Notes: generated from the letters alone by a model not told the origin. A DNA stretch of 45,572 bases from Acidobacteriaceae bacterium (GCA_027452245.1 DAIDGW010000211.1:1-45572), one strand, 5' to 3'; numbered from the stretch's first letter, positions 1 through 8,032 are shown. Translations and numbers: made by a program.

Positions 1-42
1 TTCCAGGTGATGCGCACCAAGCTCAAGTGGGGCGAGAGCTAG
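1..42 (+). CDS. 3' end of an unidentified protein (partial)
   Basis: The window opens in frame 1 with 13 codons (FQVMRTKLKWGES) followed by TAG. It is probably the C-terminal tail of a gene that starts outside the window, because it runs toward the lysA stop codon only 7 nt away, a tight convergent end. The tail is too short to assign a family. It could also be chance open frame. Confidence 0.35.
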   Translation, partial: FQVMRTKLKWGES

Positions 43-49
43 GCTAGGC

Positions 50-1372
50 TTACAATTCTGCGCGCATTAAGTCTGATACCTTCTCCCGCCGCCGGATCAC
101 TTTTACCGATTTCCCTGTCACCAGAATTTCAGCCGGCCGCGGCCTCGTGTTGTAGTTCGAGGACAGAACGTAGCCGTAGGCCCCAGTATCCAGGACGGCC
201 AGCAAAGACCCTTCCGGCAGAACCGGCAGTTGCCGATCCCGGGCGAGGAAGTCTCCGCTTTCGCAGATCGGGCCGACCACGTCGGCCGTCTCCATGGAAA
301 TCATTTCGGGTTTCACCACGGGCAGGATTTCGTGATGCGCGCCGTATAGGGCGGGCCGCACGAGATCATTCATCGCCGCATCCACCACCAGGAACTGCTT
401 GCTTTCGTTTCGTTTCCGATAAAGCAAGGTCGTCAGTAAGACTCCCGCCGGACCGATGATCGAGCGTCCGGGCTCCAGCAACAGGTGCAGTCCGAGTCCA
501 CGAATCGGTTTGATGATCGCATTCGCATAAGAACCAACGCGGTCGGCAAAGCTTTCCGCCTGCGGCCCCTCGTAAGGGATCCCCAGCCCTCCACCGGCGT
601 CAATGTAATCGATCTGATGACCATCATTCCTGAGTTGAGAAATGAAGTCGGCCACCCGGGAGATCGCCTCTCCAAAGGGAGAGACATCCGTGATCTGCGA
701 TCCGATGTGGACGCTTACGCCCCGAACGGAAAGGTTCTTGTCACCCGCCGCTTTGCTGTAGAGCGCCCGCGCCTCGCGAATCGGGACGCCGAACTTGTGC
801 TTGTGCAAGCCGGTCGAAATGTAGGGATGAGTGTTGGCCGCAACATCAGGATTGACTCGGAACGCAATGGGAGCTTTCTTTCGCACTCGTGCGGCGCACG
901 CAGAGAGAGCCGATAGCTCAGCTTCGCTCTCTACGTTGAAGAGAAGGATTCCCCCCTTGAGCGCCGAGATCATCTCGGGGCGTGTTTTGCCCACACCGGA
1001 AAAAACAACTTTCCGGGATGCCTTCCGGTCGGCTTTGAGTACGCGCTCAAGTTCGCCTCCGGAAACGACATCGAAGCCACAGCCCAACTTCGCCAACATG
1101 CGAAGAATGCTGAGATTTGAGTTGGCCTTGACGGAATAGCAAATTGTGTGGGGAACGTCCGCGAACGCCTGATCAAAGGTTTGAAAACGCTCGCGAATCA
1201 TGGCCGAAGAATAGGCATAAAGCGGCGTACCGTATTTCCCGGCGAGGTTGGTCAGTGGAACTCCCTCGCCGTACAGTACGAGTTTCGCGCCCGACTTCCG
1301 TCCGTCGTGCCGCTTTGAAAGGTAGGCAAAGCCGTGGGGGCGAACAACTTGTCGTTCTTGGATCGAAGGCAT
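50..1372 (-). CDS. lysA: Diaminopimelate decarboxylase
   Basis: PLP-dependent decarboxylase of fold type III (alanine-racemase-like barrel plus C-terminal beta domain) that converts meso-diaminopimelate to L-lysine, the last step of the DAP pathway, in the cytoplasm. The 440 residues match the family length. Visible marks are the PLP lysine K82 in YSVKANSN, HIGSQ at 222-226, the phosphate/substrate loop LLEPGRSI at 298-305, the catalytic CESGD at 370-374 and the C-terminal GAYGYVLSSNYN. The ATG shares its A with the stop of the upstream phosphatase gene (TAATG), so translation is probably coupled. An N-terminal extension of about 30 residues before the barrel is normal for LysA. Other dap genes are not in the window. 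Confidence 0.95.
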   Translation of the reverse strand: MPSIQERQVVRPHGFAYLSKRHDGRKSGAKLVLYGEGVPLTNLAGKYGTPLYAYSSAMIRERFQTFDQAFADVPHTICYSVKANSNLSILRMLAKLGCGFDVVSGGELERVLKADRKASRKVVFSGVGKTRPEMISALKGGILLFNVESEAELSALSACAARVRKKAPIAFRVNPDVAANTHPYISTGLHKHKFGVPIREARALYSKAAGDKNLSVRGVSVHIGSQITDVSPFGEAISRVADFISQLRNDGHQIDYIDAGGGLGIPYEGPQAESFADRVGSYANAIIKPIRGLGLHLLLEPGRSIIGPAGVLLTTLLYRKRNESKQFLVVDAAMNDLVRPALYGAHHEILPVVKPEMISMETADVVGPICESGDFLARDRQLPVLPEGSLLAVLDTGAYGYVLSSNYNTRPRPAEILVTGKSVKVIRRREKVSDLMRAEL

Positions 1373-3144
1373 TATTTCTTCTTTGCCGCGTCCGCAGATT
1401 CTTTTACGCGAATTGCGACGACGGTCTGATCGTCAAATGTCTCAACTCCCGCCGAGTGCTCGGCCACAGCTTGGAAAAGAGAGTCCACTACGCAATCGGC
1501 GGATTGGCTCTTGCAAGACCGTACAATCTCCTCGACACGGCCGCGGCCAAACAGTTCTCCGCTGCGGCTGCGGGCGTCAAGAATTCCGTCGCTGAAGAAT
1601 ACAAACATGTCCCCCGGCTTCATGCGGAAATGGAGTTCGTCGTAATCGACTTCATCAAACAATCCGAGAGGCAGGCCCGTGGCCTCGATGACTTCGCTTT
1701 TGCCACCGTGCAAATAGATGGGTCGCGGCAGGCCCGAATTTGCCACAGTCAGCGTGCGCTGCTGGTCATCCCAGACGGCGTAGATCAGCGAAACGAAATG
1801 AGCCTCAATTCTTCGTTCAGCCAAAGACTGGTTTACCGCTGACAGCATTTCGGCCGGAGCTGGTTCGATGGGAGCGTGCGAACGCAGAATTCCGCTGACT
1901 AGGGCGGCATAAATTGCCGCCGGAGCGCCCTTGCCGCTGACGTCCCCGATTACAATGCCGAGCCGCGACATCGAGTAGGGAACGAAATCATACAAATCGC
2001 CGCCAATGGTGCGCGCCGGCACGAACTTGGCCGCCACTTCCAGGTGCTGCATCTTGGGCCGCGTGGGCGGCAGCAGCCGGAACTGCAATTCGCGGGCCAG
2101 TGAGAGATCCCGCTCCAGACGGCGCTCCTGCCGGGCAATTTCCTCGTAGAGGCGTGCATTCTCGAGAGCGATGGCGACCTGCGCGGCGAGCGTCGTCACC
2201 GTGCGTTTGTGTTCTTCGGTAAAAAATCCGCGGCGCGTATGCTCAAGATCAAGAACACCGATCACTTTGTCTTTGTAGACCAGCGGTACTGCCAATTCCG
2301 ACTTCGTCTCCGGATTCAGCTCGATGTAACGCGGATCCTTGCTGACATCGGGAACCAGAACGGCCTGCCGCGTTTCCGCCGCATACCCAACGAGCCCGCG
2401 TCCTAAGGGGATCTCGTGCTTCAGGTGAATGTTTTCCTGGAACCTGAGGGAGAACCGGTGCTGCAATTTTTCTCCCGAGCCGTCAAGCATCAGGATGCTG
2501 AACATCTGGTAGTCGATCAGGCGCCGCAATAATTCGGCAATGCGGCCGAGCAGTTCGTCCACGTTGAGAATCGAAGTCAGTTCGCGCGCGATTTCATTGA
2601 GCAGCAGCAGAATGCGTGCCTGCCGCGTGGTACGGGTATAGAGCTGCGCATTCTCGATCCCCGCCGCCATTCGTGAGGCGATCAATGTCAGAAGGCGGCT
2701 ATGTTCTTCGGTGAAATAACCCGGCTCCCGCGCTTCAATGTCGATCACTCCAATGACGCGGTTCTTGGTTATCAATGGAACGGCAAGTTCGGAACGGACG
2801 TTGGGAACGCCGGCAACGTAGCGAGGATCCTGAGTGACATCGTTGACCAGAACCGCTTGCCGCGATTGTGCGGCCTGACCCGTAACGCCCATTCCCACGC
2901 GAATTCGCGTGCGTTCGGTGAAGTCCGGCGGATAGCCCACCTGAAACCGAAAACGCAGCTCTTGTGTCTTTTCGTTCAACAGGAGAATGGCGAAGATCTC
3001 ATAATCGATGACCTTGCGAACCACCTCCGCCACGCGCCGCAGCGTCGTATCCAGATCAAGAGACGTGGAAAGGACGTCGGCGACGTCGAGTAACAGGGGC
3101 TCGATCGGCAAATGATGCTCAGTTTTCGACAGGACGGATCCCAT
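1372..3144 (-). CDS. GAF-GAF-SpoIIE (PP2C-type) phosphatase
   Basis: A 590-residue signalling protein of the RsbU/SpoIIE class, which dephosphorylates Ser/Thr on anti-sigma-antagonist type partners. Two GAF sensor domains lie at about 25-165 and 190-335; they resemble each other, each ending in a D-P-R-Y...SELAVPL...VIGV-type segment. A charged helix (335-355) links them to the PP2C domain at about 360-585, with metal-binding motifs GGDLYDF (381-387), GDVSGKG (400-406) and FVFFSDGILDARS near the C-terminus. No membrane segment is visible, so it is probably cytosolic. It sits between hpt and lysA, overlapping lysA by one base. A STAS-like protein that could be a partner is at 7670 but is not adjacent. 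The GAF ligand cannot be told from sequence. Confidence 0.93.
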   Translation of the reverse strand: MGSVLSKTEHHLPIEPLLLDVADVLSTSLDLDTTLRRVAEVVRKVIDYEIFAILLLNEKTQELRFRFQVGYPPDFTERTRIRVGMGVTGQAAQSRQAVLVNDVTQDPRYVAGVPNVRSELAVPLITKNRVIGVIDIEAREPGYFTEEHSRLLTLIASRMAAGIENAQLYTRTTRQARILLLLNEIARELTSILNVDELLGRIAELLRRLIDYQMFSILMLDGSGEKLQHRFSLRFQENIHLKHEIPLGRGLVGYAAETRQAVLVPDVSKDPRYIELNPETKSELAVPLVYKDKVIGVLDLEHTRRGFFTEEHKRTVTTLAAQVAIALENARLYEEIARQERRLERDLSLARELQFRLLPPTRPKMQHLEVAAKFVPARTIGGDLYDFVPYSMSRLGIVIGDVSGKGAPAAIYAALVSGILRSHAPIEPAPAEMLSAVNQSLAERRIEAHFVSLIYAVWDDQQRTLTVANSGLPRPIYLHGGKSEVIEATGLPLGLFDEVDYDELHFRMKPGDMFVFFSDGILDARSRSGELFGRGRVEEIVRSCKSQSADCVVDSLFQAVAEHSAGVETFDDQTVVAIRVKESADAAKKK

Positions 3145-3214
3145 GCGGTCGTTCTATGATATCAGCCGTTTCCGGCATAACCTGTGGAGAACGTAAAGCG
3201 AAGGAATAATGCCT

Positions 3215-3766
3215 CTATTCCCGCGGAATGATGCAAATATCCGCAAGGTTTCGATAACGCTCGGCATAGTCAAGCCCATATCCTACGACGAACTCATCGG
3301 GAATTTGAAAGCCAACGTAATCTCCCTGAATTGGCATTTTGCGGCGCGACGGCTTATCCAGCAGCGCGGCAATCTTGAGGCGGCGCGGTTGATGCGCTTC
3401 CAGCAGTTTTTTCAGATAGGTCAATGTCAGCCCCGTGTCGAGGATATCTTCCACCAGAACGATGTTTTTCCCCTGCATGGATTGATCCACATCTTTGGTG
3501 AGCTTTACCTCGCCGGTCGAGTCCCATCCGGCTTTCAGTTCCTGCGGAGGACTCGGCCGATTTCCATAGCTCGACACGCCAATGAAGTCGAACGTGGCAT
3601 CCAGCTTCACGGCACGTGACAAGTCGGCCAGGAAAATCGCCGCTCCCTTCAGCACACCGACGAAGATGACGGCTTCTCCCGCAAAGTCGCGCGTGATTTC
3701 CGCGGCCAACTCGTTGACGCGTTTCGCAATCTCATCCCGCGACAGCAGCACTTTCAGTTCGGTCAT
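3215..3766 (-). CDS. hpt: Hypoxanthine phosphoribosyltransferase
   Basis: Purine salvage enzyme transferring the phosphoribosyl group of PRPP to hypoxanthine or guanine, giving IMP or GMP. The 183 residues fit the bacterial Hpt family. The N-terminal PPi loop VGVLKGA (36-42), a flexible-loop FIGVSSYGN (61-69) and the PRPP-binding motif VLVEDILDTGLTL (103-115) with the paired E-D are clear. The start codon is preceded by TAATAT ending 9 nt upstream and by no Shine-Dalgarno, which suggests a leaderless mRNA. In many bacteria hpt neighbours tilS/ftsH; here it heads the series to the SpoIIE phosphatase, 70 nt downstream. Confidence 0.94.
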   Translation of the reverse strand: MTELKVLLSRDEIAKRVNELAAEITRDFAGEAVIFVGVLKGAAIFLADLSRAVKLDATFDFIGVSSYGNRPSPPQELKAGWDSTGEVKLTKDVDQSMQGKNIVLVEDILDTGLTLTYLKKLLEAHQPRRLKIAALLDKPSRRKMPIQGDYVGFQIPDEFVVGYGLDYAERYRNLADICIIPRE

Positions 3767-3774
3767 GGCGTTTC

Positions 3775-3780
3775 ATATTA
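3775..3780 (-). promoter_or_regulatory. Candidate -10 box of hpt
   Basis: Minus-strand TAATAT, 8 nt before the hpt ATG. With a usual 6-8 nt distance to the start site, transcription would begin at or just before the start codon. No clear -35 hexamer is seen. Confidence 0.45.
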
Positions 3781-3799
3781 AACTAGCGGCATGCAATCG

Positions 3800-3827
3800 G
3801 CACTCTCCATCGAGTGCTGGGTTTTTT
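3800..3827 (+). terminator. Hairpin followed by a T tract in a divergent intergenic region
   Basis: GCACTC (3800-3805) and GAGTGC (3812-3817) form a 6-bp stem with a 6-nt loop; TGGG and six T follow (3822-3827). The shape is that of an intrinsic terminator on the plus strand, yet no plus-strand gene lies immediately upstream. It could end a transcript antisense to hpt or be chance. Confidence 0.35.
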
Positions 3828-3906
3828 CTTACCCCGTCGTCCATTTTGGATGGATCGCCTCGATGCTTGAGTGGCCTATCGCTGAACCTGCAAGGAGCAA
3901 GCAAGT

Positions 3907-4608
3907 ATGGATTTGAAAGGCAACAAACTTACCTGGCTCGGTCACGCGACATTTCTCATTCAAACCGCGGGCGGAAAGACCGTCATCATCGATCCCTGGG
4001 TAAAGGGAAATCCAAAATGTCCTGATTCACAAAAGAACATCAAAAAGCTCGATGTCATGCTGATTACCCACGGGCATGGCGATCACATCGGAGATGCCAT
4101 CGACCTGATTCATCAGCACCAGCCAATGGTCGTCGGCATGCCCGAGCTGTGCGGATGGTTTCAGAAGAAAGGTGCCAAGCACGTCAGTGGCATGAATAAA
4201 GGCGGCACTCAAGAAGTCGGGGACATTAAGGTCACGATGGTGCACGCCAATCACTCCAGCGGAATTGAAGATGGAGGGCAGCTCATCTACGGAGGTGCGG
4301 CTGCCGGATACGTGGTGGAACTTCCGGGAGGGTTGAAGATCTATCACGCCGGCGATACCAATGTTTTTGGCGACATGGCCATCATTCGCGACATTTATGC
4401 TCCGGAAATCTGCATGCTTCCCATCGGCGATCATTACACCATGTCGCCGCGGGAAGCTGCGTACGCCTGCAATCTGCTGAAGCCCAGAGCGGTGATTCCC
4501 ATGCACTATGGAACGTTTCCCGTACTCCGCGGCACTCCCGCGGAACTGAAGAAACTGGTGCAAGGGATAGAAATTATTGAAATGAGTCCGGGGGAGACGC
4601 GGTCGTAA
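3907..4608 (+). CDS. UPF0173-family metal-dependent hydrolase
   Basis: Small metallo-beta-lactamase-fold protein of the UPF0173 (YtkL-like, L-ascorbate lactonase-related) family, 233 residues, cytoplasmic. It has WLGHATFLI (10-18), the Zn-binding HGHGDH at 55-60, a later metal histidine in KIYHAGDTN, and HYGTFPVL near the C-terminus, all in the expected order. Start supported by the Shine-Dalgarno AAGGAG at 3892-3897. The substrate is not known for this family in general. The O-methyltransferase follows within 50 nt on the same strand, so the two are probably co-transcribed. Confidence 0.9.
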   Translation: MDLKGNKLTWLGHATFLIQTAGGKTVIIDPWVKGNPKCPDSQKNIKKLDVMLITHGHGDHIGDAIDLIHQHQPMVVGMPELCGWFQKKGAKHVSGMNKGGTQEVGDIKVTMVHANHSSGIEDGGQLIYGGAAAGYVVELPGGLKIYHAGDTNVFGDMAIIRDIYAPEICMLPIGDHYTMSPREAAYACNLLKPRAVIPMHYGTFPVLRGTPAELKKLVQGIEIIEMSPGETRS

Positions 4609-4655
4609 GCAGGGGATTGCTGACTCTTCAAATCCAAACGAAAGAGGATCGAACT

Positions 4656-5318
4656 GTGCCCACGAAATCAAGCAGGCCGCGCTGGCGGCATGAAGGCATC
4701 ACCAGCAACGCAGTGGATGATTATCTCTACTCCATGCTGCCGAAGCGTCACGAAGTGCTGGCCGAAATGGAAAACTACGCCACTGAGCACAACGTTCCCA
4801 TCGTCGGACCGGCTGTCGCCCGCGTTCTGCAACAGTTGGCGCTTACGATGGGTGCGAAGAAAATCTTCGAGCTCGGATCGGCCATCGGCTATTCGACTGT
4901 CTGGTGGGCACAGGCAGTGGGCGAAGCTGGTCAGGTTATCTACACGGACGGCGATTCCAAGAACGCCGAGCGTGCTCGTTCATATTTCGAGCGCGCCGGC
5001 GTCTCCAAACAGATCAAGATTCATACCGGGGACGCCTTGGAATTCCTCTCGGAGCAGAAAGAACAATTCGACATCGTCTTCAACGATGTCGACAAAGAAG
5101 ATTACCCCCGTGTGTTGCGCATGGTCGCTCCTCATGTGCGCAAGGGCGGATTGTTTGTCACCGACAATGTTCTGTGGAGTGGGCGCGTTGTCGACAAGAA
5201 TCCTGACGCGAGAACAAAGACGATTCTGCAATTCAACAAATCGCTCTACGAATCTCGTGACTTCTTCACTACGATTCTCCCGATCCGCGACGGACTGGCG
5301 GTCGCGCTGAAGGTGTAG
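4656..5318 (+). CDS. Class I O-methyltransferase (caffeoyl-CoA/catechol type)
   Basis: SAM-dependent O-methyltransferase of the OMT_3 (PF01596) type, 220 residues from the chosen GTG at 4656, which has AGAGGA 7-9 nt upstream. A TTG at 4617 would add 13 residues but has no properly spaced ribosome-binding site. Motif I FELGSAIGYSTVWWA binds SAM; the acidic residue after strand 2 is in YTDGD; FDIVFNDVDKEDYP carries the catalytic/metal Asp-Lys pattern; FVTDNVLWSGRV is the conserved metal-binding N-region. The acceptor is probably a catechol-like or small phenolic molecule, but that is family inference. Its stop faces the bshB1-like stop with a 3-nt gap. Confidence 0.88.
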   Translation: MPTKSSRPRWRHEGITSNAVDDYLYSMLPKRHEVLAEMENYATEHNVPIVGPAVARVLQQLALTMGAKKIFELGSAIGYSTVWWAQAVGEAGQVIYTDGDSKNAERARSYFERAGVSKQIKIHTGDALEFLSEQKEQFDIVFNDVDKEDYPRVLRMVAPHVRKGGLFVTDNVLWSGRVVDKNPDARTKTILQFNKSLYESRDFFTTILPIRDGLAVALKV

Positions 5319-5338
5319 CCGTCAGATTGATTTGACGG
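5319..5338. terminator. Short inverted repeat between convergent genes
   Basis: CCGTCA (5319-5324) and TGACGG (5333-5338) form a 6-bp stem spanning the convergent stop codons. No T tract follows on either strand, so termination by this element alone is doubtful. Confidence 0.25.
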
Positions 5339-6101
5339 GAATCGCCAGCAGATCTTCCACCAGCCCCAGCTCTTTCTGCAGGAACGGTTCCGCGTGGGTG
5401 ACGCCGGCCAGCATGCCGTAGTGGCGTGCCATGGCATCCACGCGGGCGCGAATCTCATCGTGAGCGGGGAAGATGTCCTTGCCCGCTTCCTGATCGCTGA
5501 ATTGCGATTTGTACGCCATGATCGAGGCAAGTTTGCCTTCAAACTGCTCTCCCATATCCACCACGAATGTCGGCCGAATGTCGTAGTAAAGCGTGGCGTA
5601 GATGATTTTGAATGGCCGGTGCGGTGGCAGGGAACTGGCCATGCGCTCTTCTTCGCTCGCCGCGTCCATATCCGACGAGCTACGGGTCAATCCGAGCTTC
5701 GCAAGACCGGCCAGAAAGCACGCTTCATACCCCAAGATAGAGCACGTGTAGTGATCGGGATGGCGTCCTTTCCAATAGGGAAGTATCACCACGCGGGGCC
5801 GCATTTCGCGGATGACCGCCGCGACCTTGAGCCGATTGGCCCACGTGTTCTCGACCCGGCCATCGGGGATGTCCAGGGCACGACGCCAGCTGACTCCGAG
5901 AATTTTCGCGGCGTCCGTGGCCTCGCGGGCGCGATCTTCGGCTGTGCCGCGCGTGCCCATCTCCCCGCGCGTGAGATCAAGAATGCCGGTGCGATGGCCG
6001 CGTTGGGCCATCTTCAGCAGTGTCCCTCCGCAGGTTTGTTCCACATCATCGCGATGAGCGGCTATCGCCAGAATATCGAGAGTGAGGCTTGCAGTTGGCA
6101 T
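5322..6101 (-). CDS. bshB1: BshB1-like PIG-L/LmbE deacetylase (bacillithiol biosynthesis)
   Basis: Zinc-dependent deacetylase of the PIG-L family, about 259 residues from the ATG at 6101; an in-frame upstream ATG at 6149 would add 16 unconserved residues. The family member BshB1 removes acetate from GlcNAc-malate in bacillithiol synthesis. Visible are LAIAAHRDDVEQTCGGTLL (metal site, residues 11-29), LTRGEMGTRGT, the IPDGRVENT segment and GRHPDHYT (second metal site), typical of the BshB1 branch rather than MshB. The first motif has Arg where the family normally has Pro (AHPDD). bshA and bshC are not in the window, so the assignment rests on the sequence alone. Confidence 0.8.
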   Translation of the reverse strand: MPTASLTLDILAIAAHRDDVEQTCGGTLLKMAQRGHRTGILDLTRGEMGTRGTAEDRAREATDAAKILGVSWRRALDIPDGRVENTWANRLKVAAVIREMRPRVVILPYWKGRHPDHYTCSILGYEACFLAGLAKLGLTRSSSDMDAASEEERMASSLPPHRPFKIIYATLYYDIRPTFVVDMGEQFEGKLASIMAYKSQFSDQEAGKDIFPAHDEIRARVDAMARHYGMLAGVTHAEPFLQKELGLVEDLLAIPVKSI

Positions 6102-6171
6102 AGTAACTTTCCGACCACCCGACCGAACAGACATCATACGATGCGGCATTCACGATTTTGGACCGGGGGGA

Positions 6172-6705
6172 CTAGCTGCCCTGCCATTCGGCCCGCAAGA
6201 TGCCACAGAGTTGCGAATTGATGAATTTCCCCCACTTGCAGACGTGTTCGCGTTGGACGCCCTCATGCCGCATCCCTATTTTTTGCAGGACTCGTGCCGA
6301 AGCCGTATTGCCTTCGAAATATGAGGCAAAGATCCGGTGCAGGCGAAGGTCGTCGAATCCGTAGCGGAGCATTTCTCGGGCCGCCTCAGTGGCATACCCT
6401 CGGCCCCAGTACGAAGCACCCAGCCAGTAGCCCAGTTCCGCATGCTGGTGCGGCTCTTGGATTACGAGTCCAATTCCACCCATCAGCCGTCCATCCGATC
6501 GCAAAGTGATTGCCAGGCGTGCTTCGTGGTCGCTTTGAATCGAATCAAGGAACGCCCGCGCGTCCTGCTCCGTATACGGGTGCGGGATGCGCAGGGTGGT
6601 CGCTGCAACCTCACGGGTGCCGATCAGCGGCAGCAGCGCCGGGATATCGGCATCGCAATACGGGCGCAGTCGCAGGCGATCCGTTTCCAGGGTCGGGGTC
6701 TTCAT
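6172..6705 (-). CDS. GNAT acetyltransferase (RimJ/RimL type)
   Basis: A 177-residue N-acetyltransferase of the Acetyltransf_3 group: ETDRLRLRPYCDADIPAL at the N-terminus, HAELGYWLG strand, and the acetyl-CoA loop in YWGRGYATEA, then IFASYFEGNTASARVLQKIGMRHEG, the usual C-terminal block. Relatives acetylate ribosomal-protein N-termini, amino acids or antibiotics; the substrate here cannot be read. It ends 70 nt before the BshB1-like gene on the same strand, so co-transcription is possible. Confidence 0.9.
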   Translation of the reverse strand: MKTPTLETDRLRLRPYCDADIPALLPLIGTREVAATTLRIPHPYTEQDARAFLDSIQSDHEARLAITLRSDGRLMGGIGLVIQEPHQHAELGYWLGASYWGRGYATEAAREMLRYGFDDLRLHRIFASYFEGNTASARVLQKIGMRHEGVQREHVCKWGKFINSQLCGILRAEWQGS

Positions 6706-6797
6706 AGCAGTCGAAGATAGCTTCCCATACTTTGCTGTTCCGGTGCATCGCTCTGATAGTTTGCTAATCTAACGTGGTAGAGGCCAACTCCAGCAGG

Positions 6798-6803
6798 TAC
6801 AAT
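6798..6803 (+). promoter_or_regulatory. Candidate -10 box of nuoB
   Basis: TACAAT ending 9 nt before the ATG at 6813. No clear -35 and no Shine-Dalgarno, again compatible with a leaderless mRNA. Confidence 0.4.
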
Positions 6804-6812
6804 AGAAAACGC

Positions 6813-7376
6813 ATGTCACGCGAACTTAATTTTGGACCTTATATTGAACTCAACGACGGCAAGAAGGTCGTCAAAGATCTTACCTTCGGAAATCCCACTC
6901 CCGAGGGAGTGATTCTGACGACCATTGACTCCGCCCTGAACTGGATGCGCAAAAGCTCGATCTGGCCGATGACGTTCGGCCTGGCCTGCTGCGCCATTGA
7001 GATGATGTCGATGGGCGCTTCGCGCTTCGATATCGCCCGTTTTGGAGCGGAGGTCTTCCGCCCCTCCCCGCGGCAAAGCGACTTGATGATCATTGCGGGC
7101 CGCGTCTCAAACAAGATGGCGCCCGTGATCCGCCAGCTCTGGGAGCAGATGCCGGAGCCGAAGTGGGTCATGTCGATGGGCGCTTGCGCGACCTCGGGTG
7201 GAGTCTTCAACAACTACGCCCTCGTCCAGAGCGTCAACCAGGTTATTCCTGTGGACATCTATGTGCCCGGCTGCCCGCCGCGTCCTGAGCAATTGATCTA
7301 CGCCATTACGCTGTTGCAGGAAAAAATCCAGAACGAGCGCGGTACCGTCAAAAAGGTTTTAAACATCGCGCACTAA
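6813..7376 (+). CDS. nuoB: NADH-quinone oxidoreductase subunit B
   Basis: Complex I peripheral-arm subunit carrying iron-sulfur cluster N2, the last electron carrier before quinone, at the cytoplasmic face of the inner membrane. The protein is 187 residues from ATG 6813; a GTG at 6774 would add 13 unlikely residues. The four cluster ligands are present: the tandem Cys59-Cys60 in [10 protein letters not shown], Cys125 in MGACATSGG and Cys154 in PGCPPRPEQ. No other nuo gene is adjacent: it is followed directly by the SRP RNA. So either the nuo genes are scattered in this genome or this is an extra copy. Confidence 0.93.
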   Translation: MSRELNFGPYIELNDGKKVVKDLTFGNPTPEGVILTTIDSALNWMRKSSIWPMTFGLACCAIEMMSMGASRFDIARFGAEVFRPSPRQSDLMIIAGRVSNKMAPVIRQLWEQMPEPKWVMSMGACATSGGVFNNYALVQSVNQVIPVDIYVPGCPPRPEQLIYAITLLQEKIQNERGTVKKVLNIAH

Positions 7377-7412
7377 ATCCATGCTCCGGCACTTGGCCTC
7401 TGGGCTGAATGC

Positions 7413-7418
7413 TAGAAT
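7413..7418 (+). promoter_or_regulatory. -10 box of the SRP RNA gene
   Basis: TAGAAT ends 7 nt before the inferred RNA 5' end at about 7425. A possible but poorly spaced -35 (TTGGCC, 7393-7398, 14-nt spacer) lies upstream. Confidence 0.5.
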
Positions 7419-7424
7419 GATCTG

Positions 7425-7533
7425 GGTCAGGTATCGGTCTTACGCAACGTATTCCCGCCAACCCCGCCAGGTCCGGAAGGAAGCAACGGTAACGGGCTCT
7501 TATGTGTGCAGTGAGTTCCCGGTGCCTGGCTTT
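7425..7533 (+). ncRNA. ffs: Small bacterial signal recognition particle RNA (4.5S type)
   Basis: The conserved SRP apical loop is present: CCAGGTCCGGAAGGAAGCA with the GGAA tetraloop at 7475-7478 and the internal-loop AGCAAC. The 5' arm 7426-7437 (GTCAGGTATCGG) pairs over all 12 positions, counting G-U, with the 3' arm CCGGTGCCTGGC (7519-7530), closing one long hairpin. Six T (7531-7536) follow and act as the terminator. The RNA (about 105-110 nt) lacks the Alu domain and is thus the short form. With Ffh it targets nascent membrane proteins. Ends are approximate. Confidence 0.93.
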
Positions 7534-7536
7534 TTT
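7531..7536 (+). terminator. T tract closing the SRP RNA
   Basis: TTTTTT directly after the closing SRP stem; RNA helix plus U-run gives intrinsic termination. Confidence 0.7.
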
Positions 7537-7600
7537 GTTACCCCTCTATTCTGTCCTGTGGATCAATCTTTACATTAGTTTTACGAATCTCTGCGCAAGA

Positions 7601-7629
7601 TTGACGCCCCGGCGCATCAATACTTATAC
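7601..7629 (+). promoter_or_regulatory. Sigma70-type promoter before the STAS-like gene
   Basis: -35 TTGACG (7601-7606), 17-nt spacer, -10 TTATAC (7624-7629). The expected start site near 7636 gives a 5' leader of about 34 nt. Confidence 0.65.
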
Positions 7630-7669
7630 GCAGTTGTTTTCAGGGGAGTTGTCCCCCCAGGAGTCATGA

Positions 7670-7945
7670 ATGCGCAGTCCCGTTCCCCGTTCCTCGCTAC
7701 CCTCGATTGTCGTTCGCGTCTCCGGGAAGTTATTCGGCGACCACCTCGCGTACCTGGAACAGCTGATTGAATCAGCTGAGGAGTGCCAACTCTGGCCAGT
7801 GTTGGACCTCAGTCAGTTGGCAGAACTCGATCACGAGACTGTTGTATTTCTGATCAACGGGGAAAACCGCGACTTCGGACTTGTTGATTGTCCCACCGTT
7901 GTGCGCGAGCGAATGGAACAGGTACGCGATCGCCTGGCCGCGTGA
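7670..7945 (+). CDS. Small STAS-like protein
   Basis: 91 residues. The pattern VVRVSGKLFGDHLAYLEQLIESA, then PVLDLSQLAELDHETVVFLINGE resembles the STAS fold (strand, helix, LDLS strand, helix after the position that is the phosphorylated Ser in anti-anti-sigma factors). Here that region reads LDHETV, so the switch serine is not obvious. No membrane segment. The start has AGGAG at 7659-7663, 6 nt before ATG 7670; another ATG at 7666 is out of frame. Family assignment is tentative; function is unknown. A SpoIIE phosphatase is encoded at 1372-3144. Confidence 0.65.
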   Translation: MRSPVPRSSLPSIVVRVSGKLFGDHLAYLEQLIESAEECQLWPVLDLSQLAELDHETVVFLINGENRDFGLVDCPTVVRERMEQVRDRLAA

Positions 7946-8032
7946 AGCGGATTCCTGAGCAATCGTGCTTTCGCACCGTCGAATAAAGTAATCCGTCTCA
8001 AAGCGGACGATTTCCATTTCCCTTCAAGCAGT

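Noticed and set aside
4027..4671. Minus-strand frame opposite the UPF0173 gene
   Set aside because: Antisense shadow of a gene with a full metal motif and good start.
7381..7578. 65-codon plus-strand frame over the SRP RNA
   Set aside because: The sequence is explained by the SRP RNA helix and loop; no coding signal.
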